Below, piece by piece: positions 1-9,133 of a stretch of DNA of 64,000 nt. The stretch's first letter is position 1. Every line of letters begins with the position of its first letter. Origin of the DNA: JANPLN01 sp043757265 (GTDB lineage: Bacteria > Bdellovibrionota > Bdellovibrionia > Bdellovibrionales > JAGQZY01); the NCBI GenBank assembly GCA_043757265.1, contig JAYUQP010000091.1, forward strand, positions 1 through 64,000, given 5' to 3'. The notes beneath the pieces are model-generated. The model was not told where the DNA came from. It made no database searches and saw only the letters and a list, made by a program, of their open reading frames with translations. Both the position numbers and the translations under genes were made by a program.

Positions 1-650
1 TTTGTTTGTAATTGCAATGTTTCAAGCTCAGAGACTAAAAGGTTTACCACCTGTTTCAGTCTTTCAACATGGTCTGGTGTTTCGAGAATTCCTTGGGCAT
101 CCGAAACTTTGAGACCCAAATTGCTCGCAATGAGATCAGCGATACGTCCGGGCTCTTGGATGTCGTCGAGCACTAACAAGATGTCTGGCGAGAGCATTTT
201 TCCAAGAGCGATGATTTTTTCGAGCTGCTCTTTGGCGTTTTTAATAAGTGCTTCGACTTGTGGCTGTAAAGTTTCAGACGGAGTGTAGGTGTCTTCAATT
301 TTCTCAACTGCGACTCTAAAAAAAGGCTCATTCTGCGTGTAAGACGTGACTCGCGCTTTGCTAATTCCTTGGATTAAAATTTTAACACGGCCGTCAGCAA
401 GTTTGCGCATGCGCATGATCATCGCGACGGTGCCTGTTTTGTAAATCGAATCAGAGTTTGGTGTCTCTTCGTTAAATTCTTTTTGTGAAGCCAAAAAGAT
501 GAGACGATTTTTACTCAAACTTTCTTCAACAGCTTGAATGGAAGCTTCGCGCCCCACAAACAAGGGAATGATCATATAAGGAAAGATCACTATGTCGCGG
601 ACGGGCAGCATTGGCAGAGTCTCAGGTATATTCAGATTAGTTTGGTCCAT
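1..650 (-). CDS. lon: Lon protease, N-terminal part (cut by window edge)
   Basis: Translation on the minus strand from ATG at 650 gives MDQTNLNIPETLPMLPVRDI and continues with an open frame to base 1, about 216 residues. The run LPVRDIVIFPYMIIPLFVGR near residues 16-35 is the typical start of the LON substrate-binding domain of the ATP-dependent protease Lon, which degrades misfolded and regulatory proteins in the cytoplasm. A GGAGG sits 5 bases upstream of the ATG. The AAA+ and Ser-Lys protease domains lie outside the window, so activity cannot be judged. It is the last visible gene of a minus-strand chaperone cluster (hemW, grpE, dnaJ-like, lipoprotein), which fits a protein-quality-control role. 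A LON-domain-only protein is possible but less likely. Confidence 0.88.
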   Translation of the reverse strand, partial: MDQTNLNIPETLPMLPVRDIVIFPYMIIPLFVGREASIQAVEESLSKNRLIFLASQKEFNEETPNSDSIYKTGTVAMIMRMRKLADGRVKILIQGISKARVTSYTQNEPFFRVAVEKIEDTYTPSETLQPQVEALIKNAKEQLEKIIALGKMLSPDILLVLDDIQEPGRIADLIASNLGLKVSDAQGILETPDHVERLKQVVNLLVSELETLQLQT

Positions 651-871
651 TCATTCCTCCGAATCTTCAGGCGTCTACTGCCACAAGATTCTTGTTGCAT
701 CTTTGAATGCTCTTCGGAAAAACAAAATTCTGCCTTAACTAAAAAAGTGTAGGAATGGTCTGGATTTAGCAGAAAAAAGTCGGCGTCAAAAACTCAACTG
801 GAGTAGTAGCTAGGAAAATCTCAAATGAGACACGGCCAAAGAAGAAATTCTGTGGCCTACGTTTCAAATTT

Positions 872-2827
872 CTATTCTGCCATAACAAATTGATTTTTCT
901 TAACACCCATCAAAACCAGTTGTCGTTGAACTTCGCGATCCGGCGAAACTTTCAAAAGAGACAAAGCACCAGCGACCTGATTGGCCGAAGAAAGGAGTCG
1001 CAAAAAATCGATGCGATTCCGTGGACTATCTTTAATGACCGCAAGAGCTAGACGTCCCGAATCAAACCCCTGCAGTGCAAAACTTCCTGGACGGTCTTTA
1101 TAGGCTTGCCGAAAAGATTGATAAAAATCGGAGTTCAAATAGTCAGGGGAATTGGGCAGGTGCGTATCAACTAGAACGGATTTTTCGACAAAGTTCTGGG
1201 CTCGCTGAATAAAATCTGGGGAACTCCATAGATTTGTCCCTAGTAGTTGAATGCTATTGACGTCGTTAAACGAAAGCATTGGCGCGATCTGCCCCAAAGC
1301 CTTAGGACCATCTGGAATAAACAAAGATTCAAAATTAACAATTGGTGGAAGTAAGGTCTCGGGGGGGTCTTTGCGCTTGTTTGTATTCTTCTTTTTCCAG
1401 TCGCGAAGAAGATCTTGGTATTCTTGATATCGGTCCTCAAGATAGTAGGTACCCACCATTTTTTTTACATGGGCTTTAAAGTCGGTTTCGCCAGGAGCAT
1501 AGGTTTGCGCCGATGTGATTTTTCCACCTCTCGATGTTACAACATCCCAAAAGATATTGGCATACTCCACTCCGTATCGATCATTTGGATAAATGATGGC
1601 AAAGCGCCGGTGTTTCTGTTTTTCCATTGCATAACTCACCAGGGTTTCAACTTGCAGTCGCGGAGTGAGCGAGGTGGAATAAACAAACGGGCCAATCTTT
1701 GTTAGATCTGATTTTTGCGACATCGCAAGGAACGGAACGCCTAGCTCTTGCGCTTTGGTTGCCTCAGCGACAACGGTCTTTGCCGAGAGACCACCAACGA
1801 TGGCAATGACATGATCAACAAAAATAAGTTTTTCTACGGCTTTCGAAGCACCCTCAGGAGTGGACTGCGAATCTTGAACGACGAGTCTGATATTAAAGCG
1901 GCTTTGGGTTCCTGAAATACCGAGTGCGAGCTGCAGCCCACGCAGTGTTTGTTCACCGATTTGAGCATACGGTCCCGACATCGGTAGAATAGCGCCGATA
2001 GTTTTTATTTCGACGAAAGCCCTGGCATCAAGTTGCTTGAGCATACTTTCAGATTGCTCCGCCAAATAGGTACTTGGAGCGATGCTTATAACTCGAGAAA
2101 AGTAACTTTTAGCAGAATCTAGGCGGTTTTCGGAGACCATTGCCAATCCATATTTAAACATCGCCTCGGCGCGAAAATCACCCAAATCCGAGTCCTCGGA
2201 TAATTCTTTAAGTTCGGTGGATTTAAGACGAGAATCAATAAAGTTTTTAGCAAGCTCTCGATATTTTTCTTGGGAATTATTGTTGGGGTGGTTTTGCGCC
2301 AAAAAGGCAAGAGCTTCGAAGGTTTCGAGTTGTGAATCGCGTTTCAATAAAAGCGGCAATTGAGCTTCCAAAAGGTAAGCCTTCTCTTTTGCTGTTAGAG
2401 AGCTTTGCGCAAGGGAGCTGCGAATTAATTTTTCAGCAGCATCCTGCTGGTCCAAAGCTAAAAGACATTGAACTGCAAAAATTCGTGCTTCATTTTCGCG
2501 GGGACTTTTAAAGGTCGAAGTGAAAACTTGCTCAAAGTATTTAAAAGCCGTCGAGTATTGACGTTTGCGAAATTCGATCCGCCCTAACAACAAGACAACA
2601 TCGTCGGCAAGGTCACTCGACGAATCCTTCTTGAGCATTTGTTTCAGGATTTGCCCAGCCTGCTCATCTTGCCCGTGATCAAAGTATTGTAGCGCCTCTT
2701 GATACAATTTTTGCGCGCCGGCTGAGGCTGGCTGAGAAGGCGTCTTGTTCTCTTGCACGTAGGTGGTTGTTTGGCATCCAATCAGCGTGAAGATCAAAAG
2801 TGGTACAAGCACATAAAAACGTGTCAT
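872..2827 (-). CDS. Lipoprotein with TPR-like N-terminus and periplasmic-binding domain (LpoA/LivK-like)
   Basis: A 651-residue protein with a lipoprotein signal peptide (LIGC, Cys18). Residues about 35-270 are helical repeats resembling TPRs. Residues about 275-645 read as a type I periplasmic-binding fold (IGAILPMSGPYAQIGEQTLR, then VHDSQ-like and AIVGG segments). This two-part design is that of LpoA, the outer-membrane lipoprotein that activates penicillin-binding proteins, and also of LivK-type binding proteins; no ABC permease genes are nearby. The start overlaps the stop of the dnaJ-like gene by 4 bases, so the two are cotranslated. An envelope role in peptidoglycan synthesis is inferred; ligand and partner are unknown. 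Confidence 0.75.
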   Translation of the reverse strand: MTRFYVLVPLLIFTLIGCQTTTYVQENKTPSQPASAGAQKLYQEALQYFDHGQDEQAGQILKQMLKKDSSSDLADDVVLLLGRIEFRKRQYSTAFKYFEQVFTSTFKSPRENEARIFAVQCLLALDQQDAAEKLIRSSLAQSSLTAKEKAYLLEAQLPLLLKRDSQLETFEALAFLAQNHPNNNSQEKYRELAKNFIDSRLKSTELKELSEDSDLGDFRAEAMFKYGLAMVSENRLDSAKSYFSRVISIAPSTYLAEQSESMLKQLDARAFVEIKTIGAILPMSGPYAQIGEQTLRGLQLALGISGTQSRFNIRLVVQDSQSTPEGASKAVEKLIFVDHVIAIVGGLSAKTVVAEATKAQELGVPFLAMSQKSDLTKIGPFVYSTSLTPRLQVETLVSYAMEKQKHRRFAIIYPNDRYGVEYANIFWDVVTSRGGKITSAQTYAPGETDFKAHVKKMVGTYYLEDRYQEYQDLLRDWKKKNTNKRKDPPETLLPPIVNFESLFIPDGPKALGQIAPMLSFNDVNSIQLLGTNLWSSPDFIQRAQNFVEKSVLVDTHLPNSPDYLNSDFYQSFRQAYKDRPGSFALQGFDSGRLALAVIKDSPRNRIDFLRLLSSANQVAGALSLLKVSPDREVQRQLVLMGVKKNQFVMAE

Positions 2828-3648
2828 GTTTTCTCCGAGTGTCGCTTTATTTGGCGAAGTTTATCTTTTTGATTTTCATCCAATCGCGGAGGGACATCAA
2901 CAGTAAAACGCACATACTGATCCCCAAAGGTGTTGGCACTTTCGGCAGTTTGAAAACCTTTTTCGCGAATTTGTAGGCTGAGGGCGCCAAACTCATCAAA
3001 CCGGGGCGGTAAAACCTGAACGGAGCCATGAAGAGTAGCAATTTCGATGGGATCTCCCAGTAAAAGCTCAAACAAAGATATCGAACTTTTCAAAAAAACA
3101 TCATTCTCGTCCATTGAAAATAAGGTGTGGGGCAGAACATGAACATGAACGATCAGATCCCCTGGAATTTGTTGAATTGTTTGTGATTCCCCGGCACCAC
3201 GGATGCGTAATTTTTTTTCGTGGCGAATACCGCGAGGAATGGAAACACTCATCTGTGATGTTGCTCTTTTTCCATGCGCCACGCGCACATAAGAAATATT
3301 TTTCTCACAACCTTTGAACGCATCTTCGAGGGTGATGTTCAAATGGTAGATGAGATTTCTACCAAGAGAGGTGGTGTTTTTAGTAGACGGGGCGGCAGAT
3401 GGGCGCGGCGCTGGTTTTTTTACGGATTTTGGCGGAAAGTGCACCCGGTCGTAATCGCGTTTTTTAAAGGGATCCGAAAGTACGGAGTAGGCGGAGGTCA
3501 CCTCTTTGAATTTATTTTCCGAAACAGCATCATTAGGATTTTTATCAGGATGAAGCTTAAGCGCTAATTTTCGGAAAGCTTTTTTTATTTCGTCGCTCGA
3601 AGCCGTATGTGAGAGGCCCAAAATTTCGTAGTAATTTTTAGGCGGCAT
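2824..3648 (-). CDS. DnaJ-family co-chaperone without zinc finger (CbpA-like)
   Basis: A 274-residue protein. The N-terminal J domain (residues 5-70) carries the HPD tripeptide at 33-35 that stimulates DnaK ATPase. A linker rich in Pro/Lys/Ser follows, then two beta-rich DnaJ C-terminal substrate-binding domains (about 95-265). The CxxCxGxG zinc repeats of DnaJ proper are absent, so it is a class II J-protein like CbpA. It begins 5 bases after the grpE stop, so it is likely cotranscribed with it. Whether it is the main DnaJ or an accessory J-protein cannot be decided because dnaK is not in the window. Confidence 0.85.
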   Translation of the reverse strand: MPPKNYYEILGLSHTASSDEIKKAFRKLALKLHPDKNPNDAVSENKFKEVTSAYSVLSDPFKKRDYDRVHFPPKSVKKPAPRPSAAPSTKNTTSLGRNLIYHLNITLEDAFKGCEKNISYVRVAHGKRATSQMSVSIPRGIRHEKKLRIRGAGESQTIQQIPGDLIVHVHVLPHTLFSMDENDVFLKSSISLFELLLGDPIEIATLHGSVQVLPPRFDEFGALSLQIREKGFQTAESANTFGDQYVRFTVDVPPRLDENQKDKLRQIKRHSEKT

Positions 3649-3653
3649 TAAAG

Positions 3654-4214
3654 CTACTCTTTTTCTTTAGCCACAACCACTTGCGCTGGCCGTATAACCT
3701 TGTCGTGAAATTTGTAGGCCTTTTTAAAAACCCTTGAGACGTGCCCGACTGGAACAGCCGTGGTTACCTCGGAGCTTAAGGCTTCATGGAGATTAGGATC
3801 AAAAATGGCGCCAAGGCTTGGCAGCTCCATAATCTGATGTTTGGCCAGTGTCGAGCGAAGTTGTTGTGCCGTCAGTTCGATTCCAGAAACAAAGTTTTTA
3901 AAATTCGCCTCGTTAACTTCTGCTACAAGCGCGGAGTCAAAGATATCAAGAGTCTCAAGTAAATCTTTTGCAAGCCGTTCTCCTGCAAAGCGAATAAGTT
4001 CTGAACGCTCTTTTATTGCTTGGCGACGGTGATTGTCGAACTCAGCTCGCAGATAAAGATAATCGTTTTTAGCTTTTTCTAATTCCTCACGCAACGCATC
4101 TTCAGAGAGCTCACTGCTCGGTTCAATTTCATCGGAAATGTCGATATCGACCAAGGTTTCTTGATCGATCTCCTGGTCGGTATTTTGGTGGCTTTTTTGA
4201 GTCTCGTCGCTCAT
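3654..4214 (-). CDS. grpE: GrpE nucleotide-exchange factor
   Basis: A 186-residue protein. It has an acidic, disordered N-terminus (residues 1-40), then a long coiled-coil helix (about 40-90, containing DYLYLRAEFDNHRRQA), then a beta domain with GVxx-type motifs ending in RPAQVVVAKEKE. These are the parts of GrpE, which dimerises and ejects ADP from DnaK. The ATG at 4214 has AAAGGAAT just upstream. It lies between hemW and the dnaJ-like gene on the same strand. Length is normal for the family (about 180-200). Confidence 0.92.
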   Translation of the reverse strand: MSDETQKSHQNTDQEIDQETLVDIDISDEIEPSSELSEDALREELEKAKNDYLYLRAEFDNHRRQAIKERSELIRFAGERLAKDLLETLDIFDSALVAEVNEANFKNFVSGIELTAQQLRSTLAKHQIMELPSLGAIFDPNLHEALSSEVTTAVPVGHVSRVFKKAYKFHDKVIRPAQVVVAKEKE

Positions 4215-4260
4215 GAAAATTCCTTTGTTGGCTTACATTATGGGTTCAGATGCAGGGTTG

Positions 4261-5409
4261 TCAACGTAGACAGGAAAACACATAATTGCTCATGTGCCGG
4301 CCCTTTTCAGTCAAAACCCAGCGCCCGGAATCGTGACGAATTAACAGCGCATTTTTTTCTAAAACCCCAAGTTCGGTGAATACATGCAGTAAGGGAGAGG
4401 CAGAGAATTTTTGCCTCAGCTGGTTTTCGCAAAGGCCCTCTTCTAAGCGCAGGGACGTATGGCAAAAATCAAACAGCGAATCCTTTTCGTCAGGGGCCTC
4501 TAAACATCCTAAATTTTCGAGCGTTTCTAAATAGTTTCCCGAGAGCGAACGGATAGTTTCTTCATATGTCTCGATGCTCGATGGATTCCAAAAGCGAATT
4601 CCCCACGGCGATTTCGTTTTTAAGTAAGAGTGAGCACTCAGACCAATCCCCAAATAATCGGCGTCCTGCCAGTAAAGAAGATTGTGTTTTGACTCGAATC
4701 CTTTTTTTGCAAAATTGGAAATTTCATAGCGATCAATCTTTTCGTCGGCTAGGTGTGCTTCGATCATTTGAAACATTTCGATCTGTCTTTCGTCGGTGGC
4801 TCGATGAAAAGACATTGGGTGCCCTTCGGGAACGGTCAAGCAATAGGCACTCAAATGTGGGGGAGAGTAAGTTTTTATAATCTTCAAATCTTTTTCGAGC
4901 ATCTCGAGCGTTTGATTTGGGAGAGCAAAAAGCAAGTCAAAGCTATAATTAATTCCGCGTTCAGCCAACAAGTCCAAGGTCTGGCGCGTGTCAAAGCTTG
5001 TATGTTTGCGCCCAGCGTCTTGGAGAAGTTTTTCATTAAACGTCTGAGCTCCGACCGAAAAACGGTTCACACCCCTCTCAATCAGGCTGGATATTTTATT
5101 TTTGTCGAGAGTTGCAGGATTAATCTCCAGCGTAATTTCGGTTTCTTGAGAAATCTCCAACCCGCACTTTGCAATCGCGTCGAGCAGGGATAGAATAAGG
5201 GGAGTCTCCAGAAGGCTCGGTGTTCCGCCGCCGAAATAAATAGAGCGTAATTTTTTGGTCGGGAAAAACTGAGTTTTCGCCAGAAGTTCTTTTTTGAGCA
5301 ACAAAACGTAATCTTCTGGGGGCAAAATTTGGTCGTGCACATAGGTCGCAAAGTCACAGTAGCGACAACGCTGTAGGCAATAGGGAATATGGATATACAA
5401 TCCAAACAT
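4261..5409 (-). CDS. hemW: HemW-like radical SAM protein
   Basis: 382 residues from ATG 5409. The N-terminus MFGLYIHIPYCLQRCRYCDF holds the radical-SAM CX3CX2C cluster (Cys11, 15, 18), and IYFGGGTPSLL is the glycine-rich SAM motif. This is HemW, a heme-binding chaperone often mis-annotated as oxygen-independent coproporphyrinogen oxidase. A TTG at 5427 would add six residues, but it would overlap the divergent peptidase start and break the canonical HemW N-terminus, so ATG 5409 is preferred. The C-terminal HemN-type winged-helix region is present. Confidence 0.88.
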   Translation of the reverse strand: MFGLYIHIPYCLQRCRYCDFATYVHDQILPPEDYVLLLKKELLAKTQFFPTKKLRSIYFGGGTPSLLETPLILSLLDAIAKCGLEISQETEITLEINPATLDKNKISSLIERGVNRFSVGAQTFNEKLLQDAGRKHTSFDTRQTLDLLAERGINYSFDLLFALPNQTLEMLEKDLKIIKTYSPPHLSAYCLTVPEGHPMSFHRATDERQIEMFQMIEAHLADEKIDRYEISNFAKKGFESKHNLLYWQDADYLGIGLSAHSYLKTKSPWGIRFWNPSSIETYEETIRSLSGNYLETLENLGCLEAPDEKDSLFDFCHTSLRLEEGLCENQLRQKFSASPLLHVFTELGVLEKNALLIRHDSGRWVLTEKGRHMSNYVFSCLR

Positions 5410-5426
5410 AGGACGGGAATATACCA

Positions 5427-8030
5427 ATGATTCATGAATTTACAACTTCTAGAGGTCTCAAAGTTATCGGCGTAGAAAGCCATAAATCACCAGTTGTGTC
5501 GGTGCAAATCTGGACACGCAATGGAAGCGCCGACGAGCGCAAGGGAGATGAGGGGCTTAGTCACTTTATCGAACATCTTGTGTTTAAAGGCACAAAAAGC
5601 TTCAAGGCCGGAGAAATTGCAGCACGAGTTGAAGCTTGTGGCGGGGAAATCAACGCCTACACCTCATTCGACCAAACTGTTTACTACATCACAATCTCTA
5701 AACAATTCTATAAAGAAGCGTTACAGATTATTGCCGACATGGTCTCCACCCCCACTTTCGACTCGACTGAGGTGGATCGCGAACGCGAGGTCGTCATCGA
5801 AGAGATCAAGCGCAGTCACGACAGCCTTGGTCGAAGGGCGAGCCGGAATCTTTTTGAGCAGTTTTACGGGGGACACCCGTACTCGGTACCGGTGATTGGC
5901 TACGAAAAAAATATTCAAGACGTCCCTGTCGAGCGGCTTCGTTCGTTTTTTGCAGAACGCTATGTTGCGGACAATATGTTTCTTGTGGTCACTGGGGATT
6001 TTGATGCGACAACGTTTCCGGCAGATGTAAAGGCAGTGACCTCCGAAGTGAGTGAGCGAGCCGCACAAAAACCGACGCGAATGCATCCTACAAAACTAGC
6101 CTCAAAAAAAGTTTTTGTCGAAGAATCAAAATTCGAAGAAGCGGTTTTTTATATTGTTTGGCCAGGAATTCAGATCCTCCATGCCGATCTGGCAGCCCTT
6201 GAGTGTTTGATGCTGATTTTAGGTCAGGGCGCAAGTTCGCGCCTTTACGGTAAATTGCGGTTAGAGCAAAATCTAGTCAATTCGATAGGCGCGGGGCTCT
6301 GGTCTCCTTCACAAGCCGATGGATTTCTCTCCGTTTCGGGAAGCCTCAACCCCAAGCACATGGATGCTGCCTTTACCGAGATAAAAACTTGTTTAACCGA
6401 GCTTTTAGACAAAGGTGTTTCACGAGAGGAGCTCGACAAAGCTAAAATAAATTTTCTATCTGAAGAGGCCTACACGATGGAAACCGTGGGCGGCCTGGCA
6501 AGAAAGTACGGCGGTAATTTTGAAGCCGTGCAGGATCTGCAGTTTCACGAAAAGTTTCACCAGTCATTAGCGGAGGTTACAAAAGTCGATGTGCTGAATG
6601 TGGCACGTAAATACCTCAATCCACAAATTCTGTTAATGACGGCAATGGTGCCTGGTGAAAAACAGAAGGTGGAGGAGCTGTTTCGCAATTGGACCTTCGT
6701 GTGTCCAAAAGAGATGGTCCCGGTGGCCGGCAAAGCCGAAAATCAAAAGCGTGCACCCGCCCGCGCCGCGGGAGCTGTTTCGCAAGTTGAAAGTCACAAG
6801 CTATCAAATGGGCTTCGGATCTTTTCGCGCAACTCTCTTGAAAGCCCAATCTACAACCTCCGACTTGCTTTTTTGGGCGGGGCACAGGTAGTACCGGAAA
6901 ATCTTGCTGGGCTTGCAGAACTCTCGGGACGAATTTGGAGTTCGCAGACAAAGCGCAACTCTGAGCAAAAGCTTCGCGAACTCACCGATGGAATGGCAAG
7001 TAGTCTTTATTCGTACTCAGGAAGAAATACTTTAGGACTCGTTGTCGACGGACTTTCGGAATTTGAAGCGAACCTTGCCAGCCTTTTTGAAGAAGTTCTC
7101 ATGCAGTTTGATGTACAGAGCTCAATTTTAGCGCGGGAAAAAATTTCTATCCTTGAATCCCTCCGCTCGCGAAAGGATTCCCCAGCAACGATCGCCGTTC
7201 AATGGTTTCAAAAAATGATTTTCCAAAATCATCCCTATGCGATCGATCCGCTGGGCAGCGAAGAAACTCTGGCACGGATCACCGCGAAAGATGTGGAATC
7301 GTATTTAAAGCAAATAATAAATCCGAATGGTGCGGTTGTAGCAGTCTCTGGAGATTTTCAATTGGAGAGCTGGAAGCAGGCACTGTCCAAGCTGGAAAGT
7401 GGTGACAAAAAGACAGTCCCACTGATTCAGCCGGCACTCAGCCTGCAAGAGAATATCTACCATTTTGAAAAACTTGATAAAGAGCAAACCCACATTATTT
7501 GTGGAGTGCAGGGGCTCACTCTGGATTCGCCAGAGAGATACACGTTGCAAGTTTTAGAAGCTGTACTTTCTGGTCAAGGTGGACGCTTGTTTATCGAGTT
7601 GCGCGATAAAGCATCGCTTGCGTACAGCGTTTCGCCAATGAAAATGGAAGGTTTAGGAGCCGGATACTTTGCAACCTACATTGGCTGCTCTCCCGGTAAG
7701 GTCGATACAGCCATTGAAATGATGCAAGAGGAACTACAAAAAATGGCAAGCACGCTAATTTCCCACGAAGAGTTACTAAGAGCGCAAAATTATCTGATCG
7801 GGGGGCACGATATTGGCTTGCAGAAAAATTCATCGGTCGCCTCTTCAATTGCGTTTAACGAAATTTACGGGCTGTCCTATCAAGAGATTTACAACTACGA
7901 GCTAAAAATACGCGCCGTTAACAGCGAAGATGTACAAAGTCTGGCCAAAAAACTTTTTTCTCAGCCGCATGCACTTTCAGTTGTGGGTCCAACGGAGCCG
8001 ACGTCTCGACCAAAGAAGAGTTTTTTATAA
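5427..8030 (+). CDS. M16-family zinc metallopeptidase, two tandem M16 domains
   Basis: 867 residues. The inverted zinc motif HFIEH (His46, Glu49, His50) and a downstream REREVVIEEI Glu cluster near residue 120 mark an active N-terminal M16 half. The second half (from about residue 455) repeats the fold but has no HxxEH at the equivalent place; it keeps the LRDKASLAYSVSP substrate-binding segment near residue 735. The protein is thus a one-chain version of the alpha/beta processing-peptidase pair, as in pitrilysin-type enzymes. No signal peptide is visible, so a cytoplasmic role is possible, though secretion by another route cannot be excluded. It is divergent from hemW and the first gene of a plus-strand group leading to tatBC. 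Confidence 0.88.
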   Translation: MIHEFTTSRGLKVIGVESHKSPVVSVQIWTRNGSADERKGDEGLSHFIEHLVFKGTKSFKAGEIAARVEACGGEINAYTSFDQTVYYITISKQFYKEALQIIADMVSTPTFDSTEVDREREVVIEEIKRSHDSLGRRASRNLFEQFYGGHPYSVPVIGYEKNIQDVPVERLRSFFAERYVADNMFLVVTGDFDATTFPADVKAVTSEVSERAAQKPTRMHPTKLASKKVFVEESKFEEAVFYIVWPGIQILHADLAALECLMLILGQGASSRLYGKLRLEQNLVNSIGAGLWSPSQADGFLSVSGSLNPKHMDAAFTEIKTCLTELLDKGVSREELDKAKINFLSEEAYTMETVGGLARKYGGNFEAVQDLQFHEKFHQSLAEVTKVDVLNVARKYLNPQILLMTAMVPGEKQKVEELFRNWTFVCPKEMVPVAGKAENQKRAPARAAGAVSQVESHKLSNGLRIFSRNSLESPIYNLRLAFLGGAQVVPENLAGLAELSGRIWSSQTKRNSEQKLRELTDGMASSLYSYSGRNTLGLVVDGLSEFEANLASLFEEVLMQFDVQSSILAREKISILESLRSRKDSPATIAVQWFQKMIFQNHPYAIDPLGSEETLARITAKDVESYLKQIINPNGAVVAVSGDFQLESWKQALSKLESGDKKTVPLIQPALSLQENIYHFEKLDKEQTHIICGVQGLTLDSPERYTLQVLEAVLSGQGGRLFIELRDKASLAYSVSPMKMEGLGAGYFATYIGCSPGKVDTAIEMMQEELQKMASTLISHEELLRAQNYLIGGHDIGLQKNSSVASSIAFNEIYGLSYQEIYNYELKIRAVNSEDVQSLAKKLFSQPHALSVVGPTEPTSRPKKSFL

Positions 8031-8114
8031 AAGCGTCTTATAGTGAGACAAAGTAGAGTTTATACCAGGAGAATATTTTTTAATTTCCCCCAGTTGCGTG
8101 CTAACATATAAGAT

Positions 8115-8726
8115 GTGAAGTCCATATTATCACTTGGCGAAGACTCAAAAAGCTTCTTCAGACAGTCTCTGAAAGAGGCACTATTAGATAGAAAAGTCGA
8201 AACCTATCCTCACGTTGAAGCCTACCTGGTGGATGTATTAAATCATTATCTTTTTGCGACAAACCTGTTTAGCGAAGAAGTGCCTTCGGGCAAACGATCG
8301 CGCGAAACCCTGGCCGAAATGATGTTGCGTGCATCGAATTCCCCACAAAAACAAAGATATGACCTGTTAAAAAAACTTGGGGACAGCGCTCTCTACATGA
8401 GTGGGTTTTTTGCCGATTCATTTCAGCGTAAAGTGGTGGACGTGGATTACTACATCGATATGGGGGCTACAGCCTATTCGTCTTTGTCGCGCGAAACGTA
8501 TGAAGACACCTATGCTAAGATGTATATGGAAATTGCACTCAAATTCAGTTCCTTCGTAGATGTTTTTATGCTGATGAGCCGCAAAACAATTGGATCAGAT
8601 CCAGATAATATTTTGCGTTTGATGGAATTACAGGTCAAAACAGGCTCGCCTCTTGCCCAGGATATTCTGACTGAAAAAGGCATTTACCAAAATGGCCACA
8701 GTCTCAAAAACTGTAAAAACCAATGA
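8115..8726 (+). CDS. Uncharacterised protein upstream of tatB
   Basis: 203 residues, starting at GTG 8115 (the nearby ATG at 8113 runs straight into a stop). I do not recognise the family. The sequence is mostly helical, soluble, without signal peptide or membrane segments, and rich in aromatic residues in the middle (YMSGFFADSF, VDVDYYIDMGATAYSSLSR). It sits between the M16 peptidase and tatB on the same strand, with a 44-base gap to tatB. No function is proposed. Confidence 0.7.
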   Translation: MKSILSLGEDSKSFFRQSLKEALLDRKVETYPHVEAYLVDVLNHYLFATNLFSEEVPSGKRSRETLAEMMLRASNSPQKQRYDLLKKLGDSALYMSGFFADSFQRKVVDVDYYIDMGATAYSSLSRETYEDTYAKMYMEIALKFSSFVDVFMLMSRKTIGSDPDNILRLMELQVKTGSPLAQDILTEKGIYQNGHSLKNCKNQ

Positions 8727-8770
8727 AAAAAGGTGACAGCAAATAAGGCACAAGTTACTCTAGTTGGACT

Positions 8771-9133
8771 GTGTTTAACCTCGGTTTTTCCGAAATTCTA
8801 ATCATTGGTGTTTTAGCACTTCTTTTAATTGGCCCGCGTCAGCTCCCCGAAGTTGCAAAAGTATTGGGCCGCATGATGAGTGAATTTAAAAAAGCGACAT
8901 CGGATCTGTCTGGCGGGCTCTTAGAAATGAAAGAAGAGCTTAAAAAGCCCATGCAGGAAGGCCTTGGAGCCCTTGCGAATCTTGAAGATGCAATTCTGGA
9001 CTCAAAAGATCATATTCGCTCACAGCTGCTTGAAGACGAACACTCCGTGACTGTAGATCTCGAAGATGAACTCAAAAGGCAGCACGAGCAACTCACGGTA
9101 GAAGAACATGACGATAAAAAATCAAGCACATGA
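8771..9133 (+). CDS. tatB: Twin-arginine translocase subunit TatA/B (TatB-like)
   Basis: 120 residues from GTG 8771. One N-terminal membrane helix (ILIIGVLALLLI, residues about 8-19) is followed by GPRQLPEVAKVLGRMM and a long amphipathic helix, the TatA/TatB design. The long charged C-terminal tail and its position immediately before tatC favour TatB, which with TatC forms the receptor for folded proteins with twin-arginine signals. TatA itself is not seen in the window, so this protein could also serve as a combined TatA/B. It overlaps tatC by 26 bases. Confidence 0.85.
   Translation: MFNLGFSEILIIGVLALLLIGPRQLPEVAKVLGRMMSEFKKATSDLSGGLLEMKEELKKPMQEGLGALANLEDAILDSKDHIRSQLLEDEHSVTVDLEDELKRQHEQLTVEEHDDKKSST

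Noticed and set aside
4753..5193. Plus-strand open frame of 146 residues inside hemW
   Set aside because: Antisense to a conserved radical-SAM gene, with no domain or ribosome site.
5410..5427. TTG start for hemW at 5427
   Set aside because: It would overlap the divergent M16 gene start, and the ATG at 5409 gives the normal HemW N-terminus.
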